From Martinezella tropici (GTDB lineage: Bacteria > Pseudomonadota > Alphaproteobacteria > Rhizobiales > Rhizobiaceae): a stretch of 64,000 bases of DNA. The position numbers and the translations under genes were made by a program. Numbering within the stretch: the stretch's first letter is position 1; every line of letters starts with the position of its first letter. Positions 39,417 to 47,067 of the stretch are shown here, piece by piece. Location of the stretch: the NCBI RefSeq assembly GCF_003287875.1, contig NZ_QMKK01000025.1, forward strand, positions 7,501 to 71,500, in the 5' to 3' direction. Below the pieces are notes generated by a model. The model searched no databases, had not been told where the DNA came from, and worked only from the letters and a program-made list of their open reading frames with translations.

Positions 39417-40298
39417 ATGATCGAGATTCCCCGTCAAAAGCCGAAATTCCGTTTTGCCCCGAGCCCGAACGGCCCGCTGCATCTCGGCCATGCGCTGTCG
39501 GCCATTCTCAATCACGACATGGCGGCAAAGGCCGGCGGCGATTTCCTGTTGCGTATCGAAGACATAGATCAGGCGCGCTGCACACCCGATTTCGAAGAGG
39601 GCATCTACACCGACCTTTCCTGGCTCGGCCTTCGCTGGCAGCAGCCGGTGCGCCGGCAATCCGAGCATTTTGCGGCCTATCAGACGGCGTTGCAGACACT
39701 TATCGAGCACGGTCTCGTCTACCCCGCCTTCCTGACACGCGGCGAGGTCAAATCACGTGTCGCCGATTTCGAAGCCGAGGGCAGTTCCTGGCGGCGCGAT
39801 CCCGACGGCACGCCACTCTATCCGCCCGATGACCGCGAGCGCGGCGATGCCGAGCGGCAGCGCCTGCTTGCTTCGGGCATGAAACACGCCTGGCGTCTCG
39901 ACATGGAAAGGGCACTAGCGACAGTGGACGAACCATTGCACTGGCAGGAAAGCGGCGACGGCGAGACGGGCATTATTCCGGCCGATCCCGCCGCCTGGGG
40001 CGATGTCGTGCTGTCGCGTTCCGATGCGCCCTCGAGCTACCATCTCTCGGTGGTGATCGACGATGCCGTGCAGGGTATCACCCATGTCGTGCGCGGGCTC
40101 GACCTCTTCCACGCCACCTCGATCCATCGCCTGCTGCAGACACTCCTCGGCCTGCCGGAACCGCTCTATCATCACCATCGTCTGGTCCTCGGAGGGGATG
40201 GCAAAAAGCTCTCCAAGAGCATGGGCGATACCGGCATTGCCGAATGGCGCCGGCAAGGCCTGTCACCGGCGGAGCTTCGCCGCCGCATCGGCCTCTGA
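39417..40298 (+). CDS. gluQ: Glutamyl-Q tRNA(Asp) synthetase
   Basis: Truncated glutamyl-tRNA synthetase paralogue that glutamylates the queuosine of tRNA-Asp. 293 aa from the ATG at 39417; there is no anticodon-binding domain. HIGH box HLGH at 22-25 (SPNGPLHLGHALS), KMSKS counterpart KKLSKSMGD near 258. The longer frame upstream overlaps alkA antisense and is rejected. The 3' end overlaps the opposing YihY gene by 36 bases. Confidence 0.95.
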   Translation: MIEIPRQKPKFRFAPSPNGPLHLGHALSAILNHDMAAKAGGDFLLRIEDIDQARCTPDFEEGIYTDLSWLGLRWQQPVRRQSEHFAAYQTALQTLIEHGLVYPAFLTRGEVKSRVADFEAEGSSWRRDPDGTPLYPPDDRERGDAERQRLLASGMKHAWRLDMERALATVDEPLHWQESGDGETGIIPADPAAWGDVVLSRSDAPSSYHLSVVIDDAVQGITHVVRGLDLFHATSIHRLLQTLLGLPEPLYHHHRLVLGGDGKKLSKSMGDTGIAEWRRQGLSPAELRRRIGL

Positions 40299-41225
40299 TT
40301 CGGCCCTCGGTTCGGCCCTTGGTTCCGAGGGTATCTTTTCCGAGGCTACCTCGGCGGCTGCGCGGCTCGCCGCCTTGCCGAACAGAAGCCGCCGCACGCG
40401 GAACTTCATCAGCGCCGCGTTGATCTCCGCGCCCATGATGAAAATCACGGCCAACATATAGAGGAAGATCAGCACGATCATCACCGACGCCAGGCCGGCA
40501 TAGGTGGCGGTATAATTGGCGAAGGTCGAGAGATAATAGGCGAAGAGCACAGCGCCGATCGACCAGAAGATCAAGGTCAGCAGCACGCCGGGAATGACGT
40601 CGAAGATCCGCCTGTGGCCGGCCGCCAGCCAGAGATGCAGGATCATGAGGCCCGCCAGCAGCAGAAAGATCGTGCCGTAGATCCGCCAGCTGAAGACGAT
40701 CTCGAGAATGTCGGCGAGCCGCGGCAGCCACTGCCGGGTGTAATTCAGCGCCAGCGGCACGGCGACGAGCAGGATGCTGAGGATCGCGAAGATCAACACG
40801 GCGATCAGCACGTAGCCGAGGCTGGCGAGACGGTTGAAGTACCACGGCCGGGTTTCGAGGACGCGATAGGCGCGGTTCAGCGATATGCGCAGCGCCTCGA
40901 CGCCATTCGACGCGAAATAGGCGGCCGCAAGCACGGAGACCGTCAAAAGCCCGCCGCGCGGGATCGTCAGCACCTGTACGACCTGATCGGCGAGCGGCTT
41001 GGCGATCGCCTCCGGCCAGGTGTCGAAAATCAGGTGTACAGCCGTCGACGAGAACTGGCTGGCGCCGAGAAAACTCGCCAGCGCCGTACCGAAGATCAGG
41101 AAAGGGAAAACCGCCAGCAGCGTCGACAGCGCGACGTGGCTTGCCATGGCGAACCCGTCGTCCTCGACGAAATGGAACACTGCGTCGTAGATCACCTTGT
41201 AAATCGTGCGCAGGACTGTCGGCAT
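40263..41225 (-). CDS. YihY/BrkB family inner membrane protein
   Basis: 320 aa, about six helices, family formerly called ribonuclease BN by error. Characteristic blocks are ASHVALSTLLAVFPFLIFG, FASNGVEALRISLNRAYRV and YTATYAGLASVMIVLIFLYM. The C-terminal tail is rich in Ala, Glu and Arg. The function is not known; some members are linked to lipid or capsule export. GGAG is near the ATG at 41225. Convergent overlap with gluQ. Confidence 0.9.
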   Translation of the reverse strand: MPTVLRTIYKVIYDAVFHFVEDDGFAMASHVALSTLLAVFPFLIFGTALASFLGASQFSSTAVHLIFDTWPEAIAKPLADQVVQVLTIPRGGLLTVSVLAAAYFASNGVEALRISLNRAYRVLETRPWYFNRLASLGYVLIAVLIFAILSILLVAVPLALNYTRQWLPRLADILEIVFSWRIYGTIFLLLAGLMILHLWLAAGHRRIFDVIPGVLLTLIFWSIGAVLFAYYLSTFANYTATYAGLASVMIVLIFLYMLAVIFIMGAEINAALMKFRVRRLLFGKAASRAAAEVASEKIPSEPRAEPRAESEADAAAKLRR

Positions 41226-41335
41226 TCCATCTCCGCCTAACGTCGGCATCATCCGGCTGACACCGCCGGTTGTCGATTGTATCGGGTTCCTGAATATGGG
41301 AAACGAGTTCCGGTTTGTACAGGAATCATCTCCTC

Positions 41336-42169
41336 ATGACGGAACAACGCATCATCCTGCTGACTGGTTGCTCCTCCGGAATCGGCGCTTACTGCGCCCG
41401 GGCACTGAAAGCCGACGGATGGCGCGTTTTCGCGACGGTGCGCAACGAAGCCGATCTCGCCCCGCTTGCATCCGACGGCATCGAAGCACTTCTGCTGGAC
41501 TACACCCGTCCCGAGACGATTTCAGCTGCGGTTGCAACGGTTAGGGAGCGCACGGGCGACCGCATCGACGCCCTCTTCAACAATGGCGCCTACGGGCAGC
41601 CGGGCGCCGTCGAGGATCTGACGACCGATGTGCTGCGCGCGCAGTTCGAGACGAATGTCTTCGGCTGGCATGAGTTGACGCGCCAGGTCCTGCCGCTGAT
41701 GCGCAAACAGGGCCATGGCCGCATCGTCAATTGCTCGTCCATTCTCGGGCTGGTTCCCTACCGTTTCCGCGGCGCCTACACGGCCTCGAAATTCGCGCTG
41801 GAAGGGCTGACAATCACGCTCAGAATGGAGCTGCAGGGTAGCGGCATCCATGTCAGCCTCATCGAGCCCGGCCCGATCGCGACGAAGTTTACCGCCAATG
41901 CACTCGCCAAGATCCGCGAGCATATCGACCTTGAGGGCTCCGCCCATGCGGTGGAATACCGCAGGCAACTGAAACGGCTTGATGGATCAGGCCCGATCAA
42001 CAAGCATAAATTAGGTCCAGAAGCGGTCTATGATGTGCTAAAATTGGCTTTGAATGTGAAGAGCCCACGCCCACACTATCTGGTAACGACGCCCGCCAAG
42101 CAGGGCGTCCTCTTGAAAAGGCTATTGCCGGCTAACCTTTTCTATCGTCTGATGCGTCGGCTGGACTAG
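41336..42169 (+). CDS. Short-chain dehydrogenase/reductase
   Basis: 277 aa classical SDR. Cofactor loop TGCSSGIG at 10-17, NNGAYG at 82-87 (usual NNAG with Ala/Gly swapped), catalytic Ser at 134/135, Y148 and K152 (YTASK). PVG-like EPGPIATKF follows. Substrate unknown. The stop TAG at 42167-42169 is shared with the start of a family 2 repeat. ATG 41336 is preferred over TTG 41315. Confidence 0.92.
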   Translation: MTEQRIILLTGCSSGIGAYCARALKADGWRVFATVRNEADLAPLASDGIEALLLDYTRPETISAAVATVRERTGDRIDALFNNGAYGQPGAVEDLTTDVLRAQFETNVFGWHELTRQVLPLMRKQGHGRIVNCSSILGLVPYRFRGAYTASKFALEGLTITLRMELQGSGIHVSLIEPGPIATKFTANALAKIREHIDLEGSAHAVEYRRQLKRLDGSGPINKHKLGPEAVYDVLKLALNVKSPRPHYLVTTPAKQGVLLKRLLPANLFYRLMRRLD

Positions 42170-42268
42170 AGCAATCCCGGAAAAGTGCGCAGCGGTTTTC
42201 CGCGAGGAATTGCGAAAAGCAACGAGATAAAGCGGTTCGGATATCCGTGAAAGGCTGAACCGCTTTTA
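42168..42268. repeat. Rhizobial palindromic repeat family 2, copy c
   Basis: AGAGCAATCCCGGAAAAGTG, GCAGCGGTTTTCC, GGAATTGCG, and end GGCTGAACCGCTTTTA. It lies between the SDR and HIG1-type genes; its first bases finish the SDR stop codon. Confidence 0.85.
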
Positions 42269-42288
42269 AGGACAAGGATGGAGGAGCC

Positions 42289-42492
42289 ATGTCGACCTTT
42301 ACCTATATCGCCGCCATCATTGTCATGGGACTTGTCGCGATCGTTCTCGTTCGCGGCCTTTGGAACATGATGAAAGGCGACAATCCGAACCTTTCGAACC
42401 GGCTGATGCAATTGCGTGTCCTGCTGCAGGCAGTCGCGGTCATTCTGATCATGCTGACGCTCTGGCTGACGGGCGGCGGCCGCCCGGCCTAG
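42289..42492 (+). CDS. HIG1-type twin transmembrane protein
   Basis: 67 aa with two helices, FTYIAAIIVMGLVAIVLVRG and LLQAVAVILIMLTLWLTGG, separated by a short loop GLWNMMKGDNPNLSNRLMQLR that carries the HIG1 (hypoxia-induced gene) signature. In mitochondria HIG1 proteins modulate respiratory complexes; the bacterial role is less clear. GGAGGA stands right before the ATG. Repeats flank it on both sides, and its stop overlaps RIME1-like copy C. Confidence 0.85.
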   Translation: MSTFTYIAAIIVMGLVAIVLVRGLWNMMKGDNPNLSNRLMQLRVLLQAVAVILIMLTLWLTGGGRPA

Positions 42493-42602
42493 AGCCGGAT
42501 GATTTTAGGTCTGTTCGACCTAAAATCTGAATCCGCTCTAGAATCAAAGAAGTAGAGCATGATGTCGTCCGAAAACCGCTCACACTTTTCGGCATCATGC
42601 TC
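42491..42602. repeat. RIME1-like intergenic element, copy C (reverse orientation)
   Basis: Opposite orientation to copies A and B: AGAGCCGGATGATTTTAGG ... CCTAAAATC first, then AGAGCATGATG ... GCATCATGCTC. Its first two bases complete the TAG stop of the HIG1-type gene, and family 2 copy d follows directly. Confidence 0.88.
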
Positions 42603-42603
42603 G

Positions 42604-42703
42604 AAAGCAATTCCAGGAAAAGTGCGAAGCGGTTTTCCATCCGGAATTGCTTAAAACAAAGGGTTAGGGCATTTCGCGATCCGAAGAAAAGCGAAAGGCT
42701 CTA
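42604..42703. repeat. Rhizobial palindromic repeat family 2, copy d
   Basis: AGCAATTCCAGGAAAAGTG, GAAGCGGTTTTCC, GGAATTGC, then GCGAAAGGCTCTA. It abuts RIME1-like copy C and ends 14 bases before the adenosyltransferase start; a CACAGGA site follows. Confidence 0.8.
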
Positions 42704-42716
42704 CCACAGGAACACG

Positions 42717-43295
42717 ATGGTCAAGCTCAACAAGATCTACACCAAGACCGGCGATGACGGCACCACGGGCCTCGTCGCCGGCCCGAGGCGGCTGAAGCAC
42801 GACCTGCGCGTCGAAAGCTACGGCACCGTCGACGAAACCAATTCCGCCATTGGCGTCGCAAGGCTGCACACGATTGAGCTGCCCGATCTCGACGCCATGC
42901 TGATGCGGATCCAGAATGATCTCTTCGATCTCGGCGCCGATCTTTCCACCCCTGAAACCGACGAGCCGCCGGCCTATGAGCCGCTGCGCATCATCGACCA
43001 TCAGGTCGAACGCATCGAGCACGACATCGATCTCCTGAATGCCGATCTCGAGCCATTGAGATCCTTCGTTCTGCCGGCCGGCAGCCCGGCCTCTGCCCAT
43101 CTGCATCTTGCCCGCACCATTGCCCGGCGCGCGGAACGCCTCATGGTGGCGCTGTCGCGTGAGCAAGGCGAACGCGTCAGCCCGCCGGCCCTGAAATATA
43201 TCAACCGCCTTTCCGATTTTCTCTTCGTCGCCGCGCGGCATGCCAATCATCGCGGCCGCGCCGACGTGCTCTGGGTTCCCGGGAAGAATCGGTAG
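42717..43295 (+). CDS. Cob(I)yrinic acid a,c-diamide adenosyltransferase, PduO type
   Basis: Transfers the adenosyl group of ATP to cob(I)alamin to form coenzyme B12. 192 aa from the ATG at 42717, behind CACAGGA. PduO-type markers: N-terminal TKTGDDGTTGL, SYGTVDETNSAIG, and C-terminal RRAERLMVALS ... YINRLSDFLFVAAR. The longer frame reaches into repeat copy d and is rejected. Same strand as HIG1-type gene; the 224 bases between are repeats, so a shared transcript is uncertain. Confidence 0.93.
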   Translation: MVKLNKIYTKTGDDGTTGLVAGPRRLKHDLRVESYGTVDETNSAIGVARLHTIELPDLDAMLMRIQNDLFDLGADLSTPETDEPPAYEPLRIIDHQVERIEHDIDLLNADLEPLRSFVLPAGSPASAHLHLARTIARRAERLMVALSREQGERVSPPALKYINRLSDFLFVAARHANHRGRADVLWVPGKNR

Positions 43296-43327
43296 CGGCA
43301 CAAATCAGTCATGAGAGGCACCACATA

Positions 43328-43356
43328 TTGACGTTGACGTAAACGTTATTTATGCC
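43328..43356 (+). promoter_or_regulatory. Candidate etfB promoter with ACGT palindrome in the spacer
   Basis: TTGACG (43328-43333), 17 bases, TATGCC (43351-43356). The spacer holds TTG-ACGT-AA-ACGT-TAT at 43334-43349. ACGT-centred palindromes of this kind are described for LiuR-type MerR regulators of branched-chain and fatty-acid catabolism; the link is an inference from sequence likeness. Confidence 0.45.
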
Positions 43357-43493
43357 TTTCAAGCATTTCGTCTCTCAGGCGGCCTGGAAGCGTTGTAATT
43401 GGGGGAAAAACGCGTATCCATGTCGCCATTCGACAAATGGAATGGCGCTAAACAGCGCATGTTCTCGGGCGGTCATGTTGAAGGAAGGATTCC

Positions 43494-44243
43494 ATGAAAA
43501 TTCTCGTTCCCGTTAAGCGGGTTGTTGACTACAACGTCAAGATTCGCGTGAAGCCGGATGGTTCTGGCGTCGAGCTCTCGAACGTGAAGATGTCGATGAA
43601 CCCGTTCGACGAGATCTCGGTCGAAGAGGCGCTGCGTCTGAAGGAAGCCGGCAAGGCCGAGGAAGTCGTGGTCGTATCGATCGGCCCGGCCAAGGCCGAG
43701 GAAACGCTGCGCACGGCGCTCGCCATGGGTGCGGATCGCGCCATTCTGGTCGAGACCGACGATGCCGTCGAGCCGCTGGCCGTTGCCAAGATCCTGAAAG
43801 GCGTTGCCGACGCCGAAAAGCCCGGCCTCATCATCGTCGGCAAGCAGGCGATCGATGACGACTCCAACCAGACCGGCCAGATGCTGGCAGCCCTGCTCGG
43901 CACCGCACAGGCGACCTTCGCCTCGAAGATCGAGATCGGCGATGGCAAGGCTCAGGTCACCCGCGAAGTCGATGGCGGCCTGCAGACCATCGAGGTCAAG
44001 CTTCCGGCGGTCGTCACATCAGACCTGCGCCTGAACGAGCCGCGCTATGCATCGCTGCCGAACATCATGAAAGCCAAGAAGAAGCCGCTCGACAAGAAGA
44101 GCCCGGCTGATTTCGGCGTGTCGACCGAGCCGCGGCTGAAGGTGCTGAAGACCGAGGAACCGTCCGGTCGCAAGGCCGGCGTCAAGGTCGGCTCGGTTGC
44201 CGAGCTTGTCGAAAAGCTCAAGACCGAAGCCGGCGTGCTCTGA
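43494..44243 (+). CDS. etfB: Electron transfer flavoprotein beta subunit
   Basis: Small subunit of the ETF dimer that accepts electrons from acyl-CoA dehydrogenases. 249 aa, standard. AMP-binding core and ETF beta signature: [19 protein letters not shown] at the start, [19 protein letters not shown], and [23 protein letters not shown] preceded by GAAGGA. The etfA gene follows 21 bases later. Confidence 0.96.
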   Translation: MKILVPVKRVVDYNVKIRVKPDGSGVELSNVKMSMNPFDEISVEEALRLKEAGKAEEVVVVSIGPAKAEETLRTALAMGADRAILVETDDAVEPLAVAKILKGVADAEKPGLIIVGKQAIDDDSNQTGQMLAALLGTAQATFASKIEIGDGKAQVTREVDGGLQTIEVKLPAVVTSDLRLNEPRYASLPNIMKAKKKPLDKKSPADFGVSTEPRLKVLKTEEPSGRKAGVKVGSVAELVEKLKTEAGVL

Positions 44244-44264
44244 GGATAGGAAAGGATAAGACCC

Positions 44265-45194
44265 ATGGCCATTCTTCTTCTGGCTGATCACGACAATGCC
44301 CACCTCTCCGACCAGACCGCCAAGGCACTGACGGCAGCAACCAAGATCGGCGGCGACATTCATGTGCTGGTCGCCGGCGCGGGCGCCCAGGCTGCGGCCG
44401 AGCAGGCGGCAAAGCTTGCCGGCGTCTCCAAGGTGCTGGTTGCCGAGGATGCGAGCCTCGCCAACAATCTCGCCGAACCGCTGGCAGCCCTGATCGTATC
44501 GCTGGCCGGTTCCTATGATACCATCATCGGCGCTGCGACCTCGGTCGGCAAGAACGTGCTGCCGCGCGTTGCCGCCCTGCTCGACGTCGCCCAGGTCTCG
44601 GAAATCATCGAAGTCGTTTCCGCCGACACCTTCAAGCGGCCGATCTATGCCGGCAACGCCATCCAGACGGTGCAGTCGACCGACGCCAAGAAGGTGATCA
44701 CAGTGCGCACGGCTTCGTTCGCTTCCGCCTCTGAAGGCGGTTCGGCTGCGATCGAGACGGTGTCGGCCGCTGCCGATCCGGCGCTGTCCACCTTCGTCGG
44801 CGACGCGCTGTCTTCCTCGGATCGTCCGGAGCTGACCTCTGCCAAGATCATCATCTCGGGCGGCCGCGCGCTCGGCTCGGCGGAGAAGTTCAGGGAAGTC
44901 ATTCTTCCTGTCGCCGACAAGCTGGGTGCCGCCGTCGGCGCCTCGCGCGCTGCCGTCGATGCCGGCTATGCGCCGAACGATTGGCAGGTCGGACAGACCG
45001 GCAAGGTGGTCGCACCGCAGCTCTATATCGCCTGCGGCATTTCCGGCGCCATCCAGCATCTGGCCGGCATGAAGGATTCGAAGGTCATCGTCGCCATCAA
45101 CAAGGACGAGGAAGCGCCGATCTTCCAGATCGCCGACTACGGCCTCGTCGCTGACCTCTTCGAAGCGCTGCCGGAATTGCAAAAGGCGCTGTGA
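44265..45194 (+). CDS. etfA: Electron transfer flavoprotein alpha subunit
   Basis: 309 aa FAD-carrying subunit; passes electrons from ETF to ETF-ubiquinone oxidoreductase. The C-terminal FAD domain has the family hallmark [17 protein letters not shown] and [18 protein letters not shown]. The N-terminal domain resembles etfB. GGATAGGAAAGGA precedes the ATG. Operon etfB-etfA, ended by a strong hairpin at 45261. Confidence 0.96.
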   Translation: MAILLLADHDNAHLSDQTAKALTAATKIGGDIHVLVAGAGAQAAAEQAAKLAGVSKVLVAEDASLANNLAEPLAALIVSLAGSYDTIIGAATSVGKNVLPRVAALLDVAQVSEIIEVVSADTFKRPIYAGNAIQTVQSTDAKKVITVRTASFASASEGGSAAIETVSAAADPALSTFVGDALSSSDRPELTSAKIIISGGRALGSAEKFREVILPVADKLGAAVGASRAAVDAGYAPNDWQVGQTGKVVAPQLYIACGISGAIQHLAGMKDSKVIVAINKDEEAPIFQIADYGLVADLFEALPELQKAL

Positions 45195-45210
45195 GCACGC
45201 CGATTGACTT

Positions 45211-45226
45211 TCTCGCAGTTGCGAGA
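45211..45226. promoter_or_regulatory. Perfect palindrome TCTCGCA-GT-TGCGAGA
   Basis: Seven-base arms around GT, in the etfA-hbdA gap. It may be an operator or a short hairpin. The following terminator and a gene start at 45342 suggest it belongs to the intergenic control region. Confidence 0.35.
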
Positions 45227-45260
45227 GACTGGAAAATCGTCTCTTATAGGTCTATCAATC

Positions 45261-45288
45261 TTTGCCGGGCTAGAAATGGCCCGGCAAA
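45261..45288 (+). terminator. Hairpin after etfA
   Basis: TTTGCCGGGC (45261-45270) with GCCCGGCAAA (45279-45288), 8-base loop, followed by TTTGG. Likely ends the etfBA transcript, leaving hbdA to its own promoter or to read-through. Confidence 0.78.
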
Positions 45289-45341
45289 TTTGGATTAAGA
45301 GCATAGCGCACCGCCAAGAGCGCGCCGCCGGGGAGTTGGCA

Positions 45342-46220
45342 ATGAGTTCGCTGAAGACGATCGGTATTATCGGCGCGGGCCAGATGGGCTGCGGCATCGC
45401 CCACGTATCCGCCATGGCCGGCTACAAGGTCCATATCTACGATCTGGCGCAGGATCGCATCGAAAGCGGGCTTGCTACCATCAACGGCAATCTCGCCCGC
45501 CAGGTCGCCTCCGGCAAGGCGACCGACGAAGAGCGCAAGGCAGCCCTCTCCCGCATCACTGGCTCCGCCGATCTCAACGATCTTGCCCAGGTCGATCTCG
45601 CTATCGAGGCGGCAACCGAAGACGAAAGCGTCAAGCGCAAGATCTATGCGCAGGTGTGTCCGGTGCTGAAGCCGGAGGCGCTGTTGGCCACCAATACCTC
45701 GTCGCTATCGATCACCCGCCTTGCTTCCGCCACCGACCGTCCCGAGCGCTTCATGGGCATTCACTTCATGAACCCGGTTCCGGTGATGAAGCTGGTTGAG
45801 CTGGTGCGCGGCATCGCCACCGACGAATCGACCTTCTCCACCGCCAAGGATTACGTCACCTCTCTGGAAAAGACGATCACCGTCGCCGAGGACTTTCCCG
45901 CCTTCATCGTCAACCGCATCCTGCTGCCGATGATCAACGAGGCGATCTATACGCTCTATGAAGGCGTGGGCACCGTCGATGCCATCGACACCGCCATGCG
46001 GCTCGGCGCCAATCACCCGATGGGCCCGCTGCAGCTTGCCGATTTCATTGGCCTCGATACCTGCCTGTCGATCATGCAGGTGCTGCATGACGGGCTCGCC
46101 GATTCCAAATATCGCCCCTGTCCGCTGCTGGTGAAATATGTCGAAGCCGGCTGGCTCGGCCGCAAATCCGGCCGCGGTTTCTACGACTATCGCGGTGAAA
46201 CGCCGGTTCCGACGCGGTAA
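45342..46220 (+). CDS. hbdA: 3-hydroxybutyryl-CoA dehydrogenase
   Basis: Reduces or oxidises acetoacetyl-CoA/3-hydroxybutyryl-CoA with NAD(P). 292 aa from the ATG at 45342, behind GGGGAG. Dinucleotide motif GIIGAGQMGCGIA at 7-19; catalytic His in GIHFMNPVPVMKLVE; the helical C-terminal domain has PAFIVNRILLPMINEA and DFIGLDTCLSIM. It follows etfBA in many rhizobia, which fits a fatty-acid or polyhydroxybutyrate role. Confidence 0.95.
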   Translation: MSSLKTIGIIGAGQMGCGIAHVSAMAGYKVHIYDLAQDRIESGLATINGNLARQVASGKATDEERKAALSRITGSADLNDLAQVDLAIEAATEDESVKRKIYAQVCPVLKPEALLATNTSSLSITRLASATDRPERFMGIHFMNPVPVMKLVELVRGIATDESTFSTAKDYVTSLEKTITVAEDFPAFIVNRILLPMINEAIYTLYEGVGTVDAIDTAMRLGANHPMGPLQLADFIGLDTCLSIMQVLHDGLADSKYRPCPLLVKYVEAGWLGRKSGRGFYDYRGETPVPTR

Positions 46221-46378
46221 GATACCCTCGCCCCATCGGGGAGAGGGTCGCGCGACAGCACGGGGTGAGGGGGCGTTACCGGCAAACGGTACTGTTTACC
46301 CAGCAACGCGCTTGCTATGACACACTCCCCCTCATCCGCCCTGACGGGCACCTTCTCCCCGAGGGGAGAAGGAGAAAA
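46221..46378. repeat. Family 3 repeat pair, second copy
   Basis: Left arm CCCTCGCCCC ... GGGGAGAGGG ... GGGGTGAGGGGGC; right arm CCCCCTCATCCG ... CACCTTCTCCCC ... GGGGAGAAGG. It separates convergent hbdA and tlpA and has the same plan as 37868-38053. Confidence 0.8.
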
Positions 46379-47044
46379 TCAAATACCCGCCGCAGCCTTC
46401 ACCAGCGCTTTTGCATCCTCGCTGTCCCAGGCCGCCGGCCCGTTCATCGCCGATAGCAGGCAGCCCTTGTCGTCGATGAGCAGCGTCACCGGCAAACCAA
46501 AGGCAAGGCCCTGCTTCTTCAATACGTTGAACACACCCATGGTATTGTCGCGATAGTAGCCGAGCTTGTCGATGGCATATTCCGTGCGGAAGGCCTTGGT
46601 CTTTTCGTCGTCGCCCGTATCGATATTGACGGCAACCACTTCGAACTTGTCGCTGCCGACGCTCTTTTCGAGCGCGTTCAGTGCCGGCATTTCCTCACGG
46701 CACGGCACGCACCATGTCGCCCAGACGTTCAAGAGCACAGTCTTGCCGGTGAAACTGCTGATCGACAGCGGCTGCCCGTCAGCCCCCTTGAATGAAACAC
46801 CCTGAAGCGAGATCGGCGCCGGCGGCACGCTCATGGCGGCGACCTGGCCCTTGGTGAAGGGCGTCAGGGCAGCGGCACGATCCCTTGCCGATCCGCATTG
46901 ATCGGCCGAGGCCGTTTCACCAATACCATTGCCATACCCCGCCTCCTTCACGTATACCGCTGCCGCACCGGCAATGACCCCAGCGACGGCGGCGAGCAGA
47001 ACGAGTTTCATGGACGGCAGACCGAACGGCTTCTTTGCTGTCAT
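46379..47044 (-). CDS. tlpA: TlpA family thiol:disulfide oxidoreductase
   Basis: 221 aa membrane-anchored periplasmic thioredoxin. One N-terminal helix ([20 protein letters not shown]), then a thioredoxin domain with C112-V-P-C115 in [11 protein letters not shown] and cis-Pro in GLPVTLLI. Family role: reduction of apo-cytochrome or of the CuA site of cytochrome oxidase. A lone Cys at residue 50 may pair in the TlpA insert. It is divergent from argH, 23 bases between starts. Confidence 0.92.
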   Translation of the reverse strand: MTAKKPFGLPSMKLVLLAAVAGVIAGAAAVYVKEAGYGNGIGETASADQCGSARDRAAALTPFTKGQVAAMSVPPAPISLQGVSFKGADGQPLSISSFTGKTVLLNVWATWCVPCREEMPALNALEKSVGSDKFEVVAVNIDTGDDEKTKAFRTEYAIDKLGYYRDNTMGVFNVLKKQGLAFGLPVTLLIDDKGCLLSAMNGPAAWDSEDAKALVKAAAGI

Positions 47045-47067
47045 TACATTCTCCAGGTGGGCATCTC

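Noticed and set aside
42449..42640. 63-codon frame across the RIME1-like repeat
   Set aside because: It consists of repeat sequence; similar frames would appear at each copy without being genes.
42493..42716. Cobalamin riboswitch before the adenosyltransferase gene
   Set aside because: The leader is filled by two known repeat families, and no B12-box type sequence was found.
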